Shown here: positions 44,561 to 56,901 of the stretch, piece after piece | How the letters are laid out: each line of letters starts with the position of its first letter | Position numbering within the stretch: the first letter of the stretch is position 1 | Assembly: GCA_027946365.1 (NCBI GenBank) | Contig: JAPEUQ010000006.1 | Span: 1,054,001 to 1,118,000 of the forward strand | Source of the DNA: Kalmusia sp. IMI 367209 | Taxonomy: Eukaryota > Ascomycota > Dothideomycetes > Pleosporales > Didymosphaeriaceae | Length of the DNA stretch: 64,000 nt | Direction of reading: 5' to 3' | Notes under the pieces: generated by a model | What the model saw: the letters and a program-made list of their open reading frames with translations, nothing else | The model's database searches: none | Told to the model about the DNA's origin: nothing | Made by a program: the position numbers and the translations under genes

Positions 44561-46408
44561 TTATGCCATATCATCATCCGAATTGCTGGCTTCTGCTGCC
44601 GTCCCCTCCTCGCTCTCATTGCTTTCATTAGCCTTGGTATCTTCGACCCTTTCTTCAGAGGTCACGGGTTCTTTCAGTACACAAGAGACTGCGTCCGCAG
44701 TATCTTTGCGCTTGTGACCGTATGGACTCCAACGGCGGCCCTCTGAATGTCGTTGCGGCTTGCGATTGTTCGAATGAGGATTCTTGATGATACTCCCATC
44801 ATCCTTTCGCTTGAACATGGTGTCAAGTTGGTCGATATCGTCGGATATGTCTGCGTCTTTTTCGTCCTCCCAAACCATAAGATTGATGCCATTGATCTCG
44901 ATAGATCGACATCCTGTGCGCGGGACGTGGAAAACGTCGGGTCCTGTATCACTATAATCACGCTCCCAAGTCTCCTTTTGCTGTAGCTTTGTAATGTAAT
45001 CCATCGGCAGCGTGTACAGCACATTGTCTTCCTTGTCGTAGAGCTCCCTCAGAGGATAGCTTAACACAGCTAGACCCAAACCACAATCGACACGCGAGGA
45101 GATGGGATGTAACCTTCCACCAAAGACTTTGAGCTCAAATGCAATACCCGACTCTGTCCACATGTTGTCGTTGAAAAAAACTTCAGGGTGACCAAGTGGA
45201 TGGTCGCGATGAGGGCCAGATACTTCAATGAAGTGCGCCATTTCGTGTGCGAGGCAGACAGCTAGGAATAGGTTGAAACGGAGGACCATGGCAGGTTCGG
45301 GATATTGTAGAACGCTGAGTTTCTTCGCTGTGGTGTAAAAGTCGGAGTGTAAGCAGATTCTACTAGTGTGACACTTGTCATTGATCTTCCGCATTATTCC
45401 ATTCTTATAGTCGGCTACCAGGCCCATTGATGCATATGCAGGATCAGGAGGTAATGGATCGCGATGAAACATGAAGTGGACGGTGTCCACCTGTTTTTCT
45501 ATAAATTCCTTGAAATCGGTAGCGTGTTGTTCTGACCAAGCGACATCCTCAAGGATGCGATAGCAGGGCTGGCCATACACTTCCGACGTCTTGTCGCATG
45601 TTTTTCGCTCACCGAAGACAAGCGTGTGCCAAAAACTGAACGTGGCCCGAGAGAACATCAGTAAGGTGCTAAGACGCAGGGCGGGCTTCAACACCTCATA
45701 GATTTTGTCTGAGCAACCATGGAAGTTCTCTGGGCGGAAAATGGTATGTATGTCGTTGTCCAAGGTAGATTTTGTAGCTGAAGCATTCTCTGGAAATTTG
45801 ATGGCTTGATTCTGGATCAGCTCAACCGCATCAAAACCAAGTTTGACAGACTTCCGCTTCAGAGGATCCTTTCGATGGCCGAGGAGGCGTCTATACTTCT
45901 CCAAGACCTTCCGGTCTGCAACCTGAGCAAGGTGGTGGTTGATGGATATACTGAGCTGGAGACCAAAATCCTTGGGTACTTCGATCGTTGATGGTGTAAA
46001 CGAAACGGACTTTTCATAACTCAGAATATCGGGCAAATCTCGCACAAGCTTGTCTATGCATGCATCCATGACGGCACCTTCCTGGAGCTTGTGAAGAAGT
46101 ACGGCGTTGTCTCCTTGCTGCTCGATTTGGTATTCGCCATCACCGGCATCAGGAAGTAGGTGACGCATGTTCCGCGCCGTGGTTGGAGGAGGTCCGCATC
46201 CAGCTGGAGGCGTTGTGGTTCCAGTCGCAGTTGGTGTCCATTCCATGCTGTCCGGATCTTCCGGCTCCAATGTTGCTTCACTTTCTGCCACAACGGGCGC
46301 TTTGCTCTCTCCACCTTTCAACGACGTGTCATGGTTCAAGCGGTGCTCCAAAAGCTGGCTGACATGGATCATTGCCTCATACGCTTTGCGATAGCGAAAA
46401 GGATCCAT
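44561..46408 (-). CDS. Uncharacterised protein with HExxH zinc-metalloprotease motif
   Basis: I do not recognise a named family. A single 615-residue open frame. FLAVCLAHEMAHFIEVSG holds HEMAH (His388, Glu389, His392); 27 residues on, WTESGIAFE supplies Glu419, a plausible third zinc ligand in a gluzincin-like arrangement. Around it are conserved-looking blocks: PCYRILEDVAWSEQH, SRICLHSDFYTTAKK and FGGRLHPISSRVDCGLG. Residues 30-90 and the last ~100 are disordered and acidic or basic. No signal peptide or membrane helix, so it is probably intracellular. It lies on the same strand as, and 954 bp downstream of, the giant DUF3638 gene. Proteolytic activity is inferred only from the motif. Confidence 0.85.
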   Translation of the reverse strand: MDPFRYRKAYEAMIHVSQLLEHRLNHDTSLKGGESKAPVVAESEATLEPEDPDSMEWTPTATGTTTPPAGCGPPPTTARNMRHLLPDAGDGEYQIEQQGDNAVLLHKLQEGAVMDACIDKLVRDLPDILSYEKSVSFTPSTIEVPKDFGLQLSISINHHLAQVADRKVLEKYRRLLGHRKDPLKRKSVKLGFDAVELIQNQAIKFPENASATKSTLDNDIHTIFRPENFHGCSDKIYEVLKPALRLSTLLMFSRATFSFWHTLVFGERKTCDKTSEVYGQPCYRILEDVAWSEQHATDFKEFIEKQVDTVHFMFHRDPLPPDPAYASMGLVADYKNGIMRKINDKCHTSRICLHSDFYTTAKKLSVLQYPEPAMVLRFNLFLAVCLAHEMAHFIEVSGPHRDHPLGHPEVFFNDNMWTESGIAFELKVFGGRLHPISSRVDCGLGLAVLSYPLRELYDKEDNVLYTLPMDYITKLQQKETWERDYSDTGPDVFHVPRTGCRSIEINGINLMVWEDEKDADISDDIDQLDTMFKRKDDGSIIKNPHSNNRKPQRHSEGRRWSPYGHKRKDTADAVSCVLKEPVTSEERVEDTKANESNESEEGTAAEASNSDDDMA

Positions 46409-47362
46409 CCTCGTCTATAAATGGGTTCCGACGAAGGACTTCTCGTCAAAGGCTATCCTCACCACAAGCCAAGCTAAGCCACGCGAGCGCGCAAACCGAG
46501 TGCCAAAAAGCGACTACTGCGTAGCCTTCACAGGGGCAGTGCGCATCAACTAACAGGCTGAGTTTTGAACTGTCACAATAGGCGTACAGAAATCCAAGAG
46601 GTGGTTCAGCGGTGTCGATGTTTTAGCGTAGTTCTAGCCCACAAAGCGGTGTGCAGCGTGATGAATGGTGACCTCTTGTTCATCTGGCCCAGAGCTTTTG
46701 TACAAGATCCCACACGAGCCTGAGTGCGACTCAAGGCAGAAGTCGAGGTGCAAGCAGCGTCCATAAGGCCAGGTTCCAGTGCTGAATCACCGTGCCGGGT
46801 TCAGCAGCGAGACAGAGAACCTTCGGGAAAAGCGAGGCTCGTTCGGTGCCAGAGGCGGCGGCCATCCAAAACAAAGAGTCAGTACCAAGCTATAAAGGAT
46901 AGTATAGGTTACAGAACGATGAGACAAAGAGAAGGATAGCAGCGCAGAAAAGTGAAGGCTGAGCAGGCAGATGCGGTCAGGAACCATGCGTTGTTGTCTA
47001 AGGATGAGGGGCCGTGCACACCCTGTCAGCTGCACCTGCTTTTGCGCCTGTCTTAGGTCTTGGCATGGCCAATGACAGACGACCGCCACTCATTCGCGTT
47101 TGTAAACAACGTCAGGCGCTCTGGCAGCCCTTAAGCTATCAGACGCGTGCTTCAATCATATGCTTAACACGATATCACGCGACGAGAAACTCTCACAATA
47201 TCACCACTCTGTAGGGACTTGGAGGGTGCCACGCATGTTATAATACCATGGCATCTGAGCCGAATATCCTATTCATCTATGTGCAGAATCATTTCTTATG
47301 TGCCCCTGATATACTAATCAGTCTCGATATGGTTCTATCGGTTCAAAGTCCTCAGGCATGCT
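46409..47362. other. Intergenic region
   Basis: 3' flank of the giant gene and promoter of the HExxH gene, both on the minus strand. No other gene seen. Confidence 0.45.
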
Positions 47363-50300
47363 CTACTCGAAGTCGTTCCGCTCTAGCAGTGCTCCATCGA
47401 GGATCTTGCCCAAGTGCGTTTTGCCGATGCCCTCACCGTCTCTTCGGACCTTCACTACCATTTCTCTTAGAAATTTCACCGGGCTTGTCTGCAGGCCCCA
47501 AATTCCCATAGGCGGCACTACGAAACCATCTGTTTGCACAGTCTGAGCCTCGATCGTAGCGCCGGATGCAAGACCAAGGTATTCGCACAGCTCGACATAC
47601 TCGTCGTAGGAACGAAAGTAGAGTTGACCAGAAAAGAGATTCAGCTGTACAATGAGACTCCTCGGGACCGAAGTAGGGTCGAAGGGCCTCCCTACTGAGT
47701 ACAGGTCCAAAGTGTCCAATGGTTGGTAGGCGAGACTGGTTCGCGCTGCGTATAGATGCAGTGTCACCTTTGACAAGGTCTTGATCTTGACTAACAGCTG
47801 ATCGGCTTCGAAAGGGCTGATGACTATAAGTTTCATAACCGTCGAAGAACCTTGAATCCGAGGTGATTGTTCTGGGACTGAAAGGATCCATTGGATGGGT
47901 CTGTGGTAATTATCTGAAATATATGACTTTGATGGTAGACCTGAAGGCCGCTTGACAGTGCGAATGTAGTCGGTCGTGACAAGCAGATCCGTCGGGAACT
48001 GTTTTGGATCGAAGGACTTCGCCACGCTTGTGGAATTCAGTGCTTCAAATGCTGGTACAAATGCCCGCGAACTGTATGGGAGCTGGCCAGTCTCTACCAA
48101 GAGCACCAGATCCTTGTGTAAACTATGCTCCTCGGCTTGCATTGAGGTTAGACGTTGTACTTCTCGTTCTTCTTCGATCTCTGGGGCCAATTCACGTTCC
48201 TGTTCCTCCTGGAGTGTCGCCGAGTTAAAGGTCTTGATACCGAAGTCTTGACAGCGCTTCACGATCTCTGAGTTGTTATCATCCATAACATCACACTCTC
48301 TATGAATCCGTCCAATAGAGGAATGAGGACGTGGACGATACCGTTGCTCGATCGTTTGCGCTTCGACCTCGAGAAACCCATTGGCATCTTCTTTTGTAGT
48401 GTGCACGCCGTGCAGTAGGTCCTTATGATCCTCAAAACGACGACCTTGAGTTGCCCATAAGGGGAGGCTCCTACGGAGATCGACTAGGCTTTCTTGGATG
48501 CCCCAAATGAGGACATCCGAGACTTCAATAGGGTGAGCGGCCGGCTTAGATCTGCAATCTACAATTCTATTCCGTATTTCTTCAGGGATACAGAATACCA
48601 CGGTCTGTCCCTTGCCAAGCTTCCTCATTCGCATACAGGCTTGTACGAGTCGGTCTTTGGTGAGGTTTGCTCCCAACGTCACCGCCGCGCGATATGAGTG
48701 AGGCAATTTCAAATCCGTCCCTCTAGTATGCGCCTCATCAAGATAAATGAGACATTCGATCAAACGTTTTGCGAAAGGTGACGTTTGGAGGTGCTCAACT
48801 GTGTCGTTGCGATCAAGCACGCAGAGTTCCTCCTCGTCGTTGAAGAATACTACTGCTTTCGTTGTGGCAAGATTGCTCATTTTCAACCACGTTTGGGCCA
48901 CTTGGAGATTGTTCAATTCCAAAATTTGAGCACCAACGTCTAAAATCACCCTTGTCGGATCCTCCATACTGTTGACGAACGCAATTAAATGCTCGGCATC
49001 CGAAGTGTCCTGGGTCTCGCACGGGGGTAGCACCTCGGCGCTGTTCCCTCCTCCAAGAAGATAGTCTAATACAAGAGCATTAGTATGCTTTTGATTAGGA
49101 AGGTCGAGATGATGTATAGTGAGCGGTAACATATGTCGTGCATCAATCGTGCCGCTAAATCCCGTGGTAGGATTTGGCTTGATCTGGGCAATATCCCAGC
49201 CAGAGGCTGAAAGCTTATGCGAAAACTCTCTCATTTCCTTCGCGAAGACCACTTGGGATAAAAAATAGTCTATCGCTCCCTTGGAATATCGAAGCGGAGG
49301 GAAGATATCATGGAGGCATTGAGAACGATCCTTGATGTTAACGCTCCCGAGATGGCGGTATGTGTCGACTAGCTGATCTGAAGTTCGAACCCATTGATGA
49401 TACTCACTCACAGCCTGATCGGAATTCATCAGGTGTGCAAAAGCATCGAATAGATCTTCGTCAGATAGTCCCCCGTAATAGTAAGTGAGTGATGTAAGAA
49501 CGATTACCACATCGGGATGGGAGAATTCAGATCTCAGGGATGGGTTGTCCTTGGAGCGATATGGCACAGCCAGTTTTGTTCTCGGGGAACGGCGTAAGTC
49601 GAGACCATAGTTGACCCTCCAGCGTTTTGCTTGAATGGTAAAACGCAGTACGCCACAAGCTAGCAAGCCGCGTACGAGCAAGAGTGCCTCCTTGGCGGAT
49701 TCATTCCAGAAGTCGCTTTCTTCGACGCTCTTAATATCATCCTGGGATAAATTAAGATTCCTTATGTACCGAAAAACAGCTTGCTGCATCGCTTGCGATA
49801 AGCGTGCTACAGCGAGGCCAGGAAAGGCACATCGGCATATATGGCTCGCAATTAGATCCAAAAGTAGGCCCTCTGCGTCATCTCGTAAAAGCCTCACTCG
49901 TGGGAATCTCCTTCCATGTCGTACCACTTCGATAGAAGAAGGCATTTCAGTCTTGACTTGTAATGCATAGCGACCAACCAGTTCCAGTATTGCTTGTACG
50001 ATTGTCCACCTTCCCGGAGTCATATCGATTGGCCTTTGCGTGCCAATGGTGTATACAAGTTCAAATTTAGGACTGAAGTTTTCATCGCTTTCGTCGACGA
50101 TGTCGCGAGACTTTAGATCGAAGAACTCTTGGATTCGCAATAAAGAATGCCCCAATTCATGTTTCTCGTTGATTAGGCATTCGATGCCCATTAACTTGAA
50201 CGAAAGGAGATGCTCCGGTTGTACCAGAAGAATTCCTCGCCTAGCCATACAGTCTTGAAATATCTCGCCGATGATGTTAGCCTCGGCAGCGTTGAGGCTC

Positions 50301-53300
50301 AGCGCCCTAGTGAAAGGCAAATGGTAAATGCGTCTATTTAAGAGACCGCCGAGTTTGGAGACCAGCATCTCTAACATTTGTTTCGATTGTGGTTTACCGA
50401 CGATAACTCTGACTAGCCTATGGTCATTGGATTAGTATGCTGTTATGAAATATAGAAGCAATACTGTGACTAGGCTGACCTTTTTCCATCTGCCAAAGCA
50501 GCAGCAACCATAGGCACAATGACACTGGACTTTCCCTGTCCCATATTCAGTTGCATGGCTGAATTACGATTCTCTGGAGGTTCTCTCATTTGTTGTGCAA
50601 TCTCCTGTTGGACTTCGCGTACCATGATGCCACTTTCAGCCTCTAAAAGCAGTATCTCCGGTTCCTCTTCGGGTTCCCAATTTTGATGTCCACGGTTTCG
50701 AAGTTCTTCCGCAAGTTCTTTGTCATATTTTGAGAGTCTAAGCAGCCTTCGAGCTCGATGAAGGTCAGTCACGGCGAGTCCGTATTGTATGACGATGGTT
50801 TGCCATCCCTGAGGAAGCTTAACATATCTGTCTAGGTTGAGCTGCTCAAGCCAGAAGGTTGGGGAAATGCGAGGACATTGTCCTAAAAGAGGTCCAATAT
50901 CTTCGCCTGAACTAACCACATTTTCTAGTAACGTAGTAACATCCCGGAAATATCGGAGACATTTCGCGAAGTACGACCGTAGCAACCTCTCGCGTTGAGG
51001 GAGTGTCAAATTCTTGGTAATCTCATAATAGGATGGCTGAGCCTGGAGGGAACTACGACTTTCTCGAAGGTCTAAAACATATTGTTTCTCACAAGGAGAG
51101 ATTGCTAATGTATCTAGAGTCTCACACAATCGTGTGAGTCGATCTTTCGTCCGAGAACGTTGGTTGATGACGGAACATTCTATTAGGGTAATGTCTTCTT
51201 TGATATCTTCTGGGATGTCCGGCCATGCCAGAGTTGACATTTCCTTTGCTAGTCACTCGTTAGCAAGATCTGTGTAACAGGATGGTAGAGTCGTCAATTG
51301 TGGAATTGTAAATTTCTTGACTGCTTCCAAATTATACTTACAACCATTTGATGAGAGTAGCGGAACCATGTCGAAGATATCTCCTTTTGTGAAGGATCGA
51401 TTTGTCCCAGAATGCTCGATGTTCTCAGGAGCGGCTATTGTCTGACTCTTGTTCAAGAGCACCTCACATATCTTTTGATTTCCCATAGCTTTTGCGACTT
51501 TCCAAATGTATTCCTCAAAACGGTGGTTGTTATACCAAGACTTGAAACTAGGAAGAAGCTGTTCCATGGCGAGTTTGGTGTCAATGTATATATTTGCATT
51601 CTCCAGGGCTGGCTTCTCAGGTCGTTCGCAAGGCCATTGAATATATAGAGCATGCGCGAAATCCGCAATAGCTTTTCCTTGATTGGCATTAAATTCGTGG
51701 TACTTTCTCAAAACTAGATCGTAGGTCGTCTCCCCTGATCGACATTCTAAATGTTGCTCAGGACAACTCTTAATTGGGCGCCGCGCCGATATTTTAGCTC
51801 TGATAATCGACGAAGAAGGATTACATCCTTTGGAAAGTTCAAATTGCGCAATGGGAGGTACACTGACAGACCTCACTTCTGGTATCCTGTAGAGAGCTGC
51901 CAATGCTTGAACAACATTCATATCAGCCCTTCCAGAGAATGCAATGGTTGCCAACCACATTGCTACTGCGAACTTGTTGAATCGATGTGATGTTGACGAT
52001 AAAGCAGAATGAAAACTGCACCACACTTTCGGAAGGAAGCATGAAGGTTGACTGAGCCATTCTATTGCAAAGTTGAAGCTACTGGGCTCCAGAGATTGGC
52101 CGGGACCTTGTACAGTGGCATCGCCAAAATGTTTGCATAGGCACCGCTGTACTTCTGCCACACTCATCGGAGAATGCAAAGCCTCATCGTCTCGTAATAT
52201 CATTTTAGTAGCGATGAAGGAACGTTGGCTTCGCTCTGGAGTTGATAGTTTGCTCCTCGCAGCGTAGATTACGTCGAACTGGCGAGTGAATGCCTCTGCA
52301 CCGAAACCATCGACTTGAAAGGTGGATGATCGGATCATGTCCCGATGGAGAAGAACGGAATGAGCAAAGCCGAGTTTAGGTGGTTCAACTTGGGCATGTG
52401 TTCGGTATAGAAGTCGCTTCTTTTGTGAATCGATAAAGAGGCGTTCGACTTCGTTATAGAAAGAGGGGTGCTGCGACATGAATGGCAATTGCGCGTCCCA
52501 GTGGACCTGTTGCATTTCCTTTGCCCATTTTGGATAGTAATCCCGGCCAGGAGTCAACCTTGCTATTCGTCCTAGAAGCTTCATTTCTTCTTCTCCAGGA
52601 ATATCGAAAGATGCTACTGCTGCCGAACGCAATATCTTTAGTGCGGATTCAGTGCCTGTATGTCCAGTGGCAGGGTCGATCAGACAGTGGCTAGTAAGCG
52701 CATGAAGATAGCATAGATATAGCTTGCTCTGAAGACTACCATCATCGATTAGCCGACTGAGAGTGCTATCTAGTGAGTAGACACGGATCTTGGTCGCGGT
52801 ATTTGGATCGATGGACACAACCACATGGTCAAGCTTTTTTTGGTAGGTGATCGAACCTTCAGGAATCAAGATGGAGCGACCTTCAGTATCACATTCATGC
52901 TTAAGCACTAGCTTATTGCACAATCCTATCAATGTCGCGGTCATCTGATCAGAGTCAATAATCATGCCTGGATATGTCCGGCATGAGATACGTGTTCCTT
53001 CAGGGGACCATAGGAAGCTAAGCCGCAGCCTTGGAAGCTCTATTGAAACATTGAAACAGTCATCCAATGTTGTATGAATGTAGTTATGATGCTCAAGAGG
53101 CGCTAGCATCTGTGAAAGCGTGCGACCAGTGTCGCTGGAAGGATTAATGAGACAGCAATGCGCGTTCACAAGTTGCCACTCTGAGTTGAACCGTTTAAGT
53201 CTCCAAAGTTCAGTACTAGAAGTCCAAGGATCCAGTCGTGGTCTGAATTCAACTTCACCAGTAGTATGGTCGTACCAATGGTGAAAATATTCCACAAAAG

Positions 53301-56300
53301 CAGTTGGAAGTAGATTCTTTAGAAGCCGCGATGGAACAAGATCAAATTTCTGTCCAGGCTTGACTGCTAGGACCAGCAAATCAGCGCCATCTATCGCAAA
53401 GCTCAGTTCGTAATCTGAATGCTTATGCTTTGCAGAGTATGCCATTCCTGCTTCTCGACTAGGCATGACTTCTATTGAAATGCCTCTGAAAAGTGCCGAG
53501 TAAGTCTTGTGCAATTCGTAGGATCGTGGTAGCCGAGACAATGGTAAGCCATTCACGAGGAGCTCAGCCGTGAGCAGGTTGAAGTGAACGTCGAGAAAAT
53601 CACACTTAACGTGAGCCCAGTGATGTTTAGGCTCATCAAGTAGAACCCAAGAACCAGTAGGTCGATATGACGTCCATGCAGCGCTCACTGCCTCATGAAA
53701 CTCTGCCTCCAAAGTTCCGGATACGATTCCGTTCCGCAGTGTAGCCAGGGCACGGTAAAGTAATGCCATCCAAGAATGCATCATGTTGCGATGAAGGAAC
53801 ATGTCCTCAGTAGAGATTACTTCGTGAGCTTCCTGTATTGTGATTGAGCTTTGTAGTAGAGCCGAAACAGTAGAAGGTGGAAAGAGAATAAGGTCCAGAT
53901 GCATATCATCAACGTCAAATGTGCTCATGCACACAAGTGCGATATTAGTAATTCTTGAAGAGAGCTCAACTCGCTGTACATTATCTATAGCTGTACGAAG
54001 TCTCTGCTTCAGGATTTTGATCCAGTGAAGTGCAATCTGGCGGCTGGTATCGAGATGACCCGTGCACAGCGATCGAACCTCGTCGCAATTTGTGATTTCG
54101 AACACTCGAAGAATGAGCTGCACACATAATTCAAGAGCCCTCCACGTTTCCCAATTTCCTTTGACTCTATCAAGAGTATTCTTGATTTCTTTCATCAAAA
54201 TTTGACAAAAAGACTCATCGAGAAGAATTTGGTGGGCTATACGTTCCACATAAGCTCCATGTGATGCTGGACCAGCCATGTGAATGGTCTGGAGAAGTAG
54301 ACAATGCGTCTCAGCCTTTCCAAGATCCACAGTTGGCATTGCAAGTTGAGCCAAAATATTCAAATACTGAATATTGTAGCCAAGCGGCAACACGCCAAAT
54401 GCCTTGAACTCTCCCATTGAGATGTGAGCAGGGGAATCGGACAAAGAGGCGATGACTGTATTTGCCGTTACATCCTGGGATGTGTAGGGGTTTCTGAGGT
54501 AGCTTTGAAGCTTTGAAGACCGTTCGGGAACCTGATATGTGCATCTTGTTGCAACAATGTCGGTGGCTTGCAATTCGCTGGTGACGTATTTATCAGATGA
54601 GTCATAATAACTGAAGTTTAAGGCATTGTTCAGACAGACGTCTTCATTTTGTATGAGAGCTACTCCTCGTTGAATTCTGTAGTGAGTACCGGACATTGGG
54701 TTGGTTGCTGAAGAGAGTCTAATTCGCTGTGTTGATATGTCGGATCGGAAAGGAGCTAGGCCATCATAACGGTGCAGCGTGTATATTGTAGTAGCTGAGT
54801 AGGTACGGTATTGCGTGAAACTCAGCACATCCTTCAGAATGAACATTGTTGCATCCCGCCAATGACTGTAGTTTTCCGGCACTTTGATCTCAAAAACCGT
54901 CGCTTTAGCCGTCGAATCTTCTTCACTCAAAGGCCATTCGTGTACCTCAAGACCGAGGTTTTCCGCCTGATGGCGCTTCGTGCATCTAGGGCATTTCTCA
55001 GTTGATATAACACGTTTTCGCTTGCGTCGACCGTGAGGATAATAGATTTCCTCGTGGTTTTCGCAAGGTAATTTGTCTACTTGTGCCATAATCTTGCTGT
55101 ATTCTGCTTTCAAGGTTGCAAGTTCACGATGTTTCTCTTGACGTTTGGTTGTCGCATCTTGCTCGATACTGGTACGCAACAGTTGATGCAAGGGCGACTG
55201 GTCGAAGAACCTAACAGCGAAAGAGGAAGGTTTGCCAAAATTTCTAAAGATGGAAGGTACGTCAAGCTTGGCCTTGGCCCGGCGAGAAATTAGGTATTTC
55301 TCGATAACATGTAATCGTACCAATTGACTTCGGAAAGGGAGCAAGAGAGCTTGTAGTGAGTCGAAGTTGATTTCTGGGTCATACTCAAGTAGTAACGGAT
55401 ATGAATGGCATGCGCATTTGTCAGATGCAACCCATAGTTCCATCAAAGTCAGATACATGATCGACGCGAATTTCGGTACATTTATGCTTGACGGGTACTG
55501 TTCATTGCATAATCGATGGTATCCTTGCATTAAAGTTCCGAGTTGTTCGCAAGTTGTCTCCTCATCAATATTACAATCCAACCAAGATGATAGATTGTCT
55601 CTCACCCATTTCTCGATAGCGGACAAAAGGAATAGTTCATATCCTTGGCTTGCATTGAGCGCAGAGGGAATCTTGTCTGCAGGGAAGAAAGGGCAATTCG
55701 AGTCGGGGCTGAAAGTAGAGACTCTTGGTCGGTCTTGCCGGTCAGCAATAGATTTTCGGAAATTGTCTACTAAAGACAAATGAAGTGTAAGGTCATTGGA
55801 TGGCCTAAGCATCGGCAAACGATTCATATCGATGCTCGTATTGGGCTTGTCCATGATCGTGGTCCATTTCATCTTCATCATCCTATGCGCCTTGAGCAAA
55901 ACGGGCTGACTCAAAGCAAATACAAGGCGACAAAGGTCTTCGCGCTGTGAGCACTGTAACTTCCGTAGCCGCTGATCTAATTTCGAAGTGATTGCGTATA
56001 ACATCTCCGATTCGAGCTTATCCGGAAGCTCCGTGGCAAGCTCAAGGATCTTGGTCAGTACCTGTACTATGATTGCTTTGTAGATACTATGGGCCGTAGT
56101 ACAATCGGAGAGACGAGAGAATGTAAGTTGCATAGTGACACGCATCAGCAGCCACAGTGGTGATCTTCGCCATGGCATGGAAGTTTGTGACCACAGAATG
56201 TCTTCGCGTGTGCTCTTGGAGATACTACTGACATCTGCTGGTATACCTAGAGCGGCAAGGACACTGACAAGGTAGTCAGTGACGATACCTGGGTGGGTAG

Positions 56301-56901
56301 TATCCCAAGTTTCGCTTAGATAGTGTCCCGCCTTCTGAACTTTGGGTTGGAACTCCGGCACACTTTGAGAGCTCATCCTTGCAATGGCACGTGCGAGTGT
56401 CTCGACCAAGCCTTCCTCAAGAAACCGAGCAACAGGAATTTTGTAAGCGTACTGGGGAAATGAACGAATCAGGCGCCCTCTGGTAGCCATCACTGATTCG
56501 TTCTGTGGTGATAGTTCGAACATCTCGATAACGATGCCACCGTCTCGCTTACTCACGATGATCCCGGAATTCTGAGCTTTCACCTCTAGCGGTATAGATT
56601 CCGAGGTATTAGTGATGCTAAGTTTGTGAAATAAGGTCACCAGTTGCTCTTCGGCAACAAAGCCGTCATCGTTGCGACTGAGGCTGAGGTTCTGAAAAGA
56701 CAACAGGACTGATTGGACTTGTTGAACTAGCCCTGCTGCATGTGTAGACAAGGCATTGTGCGCTTGCTGGAGCGCCTGGACGACTGTGTCTATGAGTGCT
56801 CGCTCGCGTGAGGCGTTCGAGTCATCCTTCTGCGGTAGCTTCTTTGGAAGGACTATGTGATGGATCAGATAGCTGGCGACATCTTTATTCAGAGTAGCCA
56901 T
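47363..56901 (-). CDS. Giant DUF6606-DUF3638-DUF3645 protein with SecA-like ATPase motifs
   Basis: Exons 56901-51342, 51248-50480 and 50417-47363 (introns 93 and 62 bp) join in phase to 3127 residues, the usual size for this fungal and plant family of unknown function, often auto-named ubiquitinyl hydrolase, for which I see no catalytic evidence. The N-terminus YLIHHIVLPKKLPQ marks DUF6606. A possible zinc site is Cys613, His616, Cys637, Cys640 (CENH..CPRC). The C-terminal third has a P-loop-like MGQGKSSV (2089-2096), VDESDE (2217-2222, Walker B-like), GFSGT (2529-2533), RGTDLKL (2675-2681) and QACMRMRKLGKGQ (2702-2714), in the order of SF2 motifs I, II, III, V and VI. Intron 1 is in frame and contains the only stop between exons; its donor is GTAAGT and its branch point GCTAAC. 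No signal peptide or membrane helix. Confidence 0.93.
50521..50541 (-). other. P-loop-like motif of the giant protein
   Basis: Codes for GQGKSSV (residues 2090-2096), preceded by QLNM. It has the position and form of motif I in SecA-type ATPases (GEGKT), with Lys2093 as the predicted phosphate-binding residue. Two Ser replace the usual Thr. Confidence 0.75.

Noticed and set aside
48728..48739. DEAH in LDEAHTRGTDLKL taken as a DEAH-box Walker B motif
   Set aside because: It directly precedes the motif V-like RGTDLKL and lies after the motif III-like GFSGT; VDESDE at about 2217-2222 is better placed as motif II.
51230..51260. TGA followed by a new ATG in the giant gene, as if two adjacent genes or a nonsense mutation
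   Set aside because: A canonical 93-bp intron with strong signals removes it and restores continuous family sequence.
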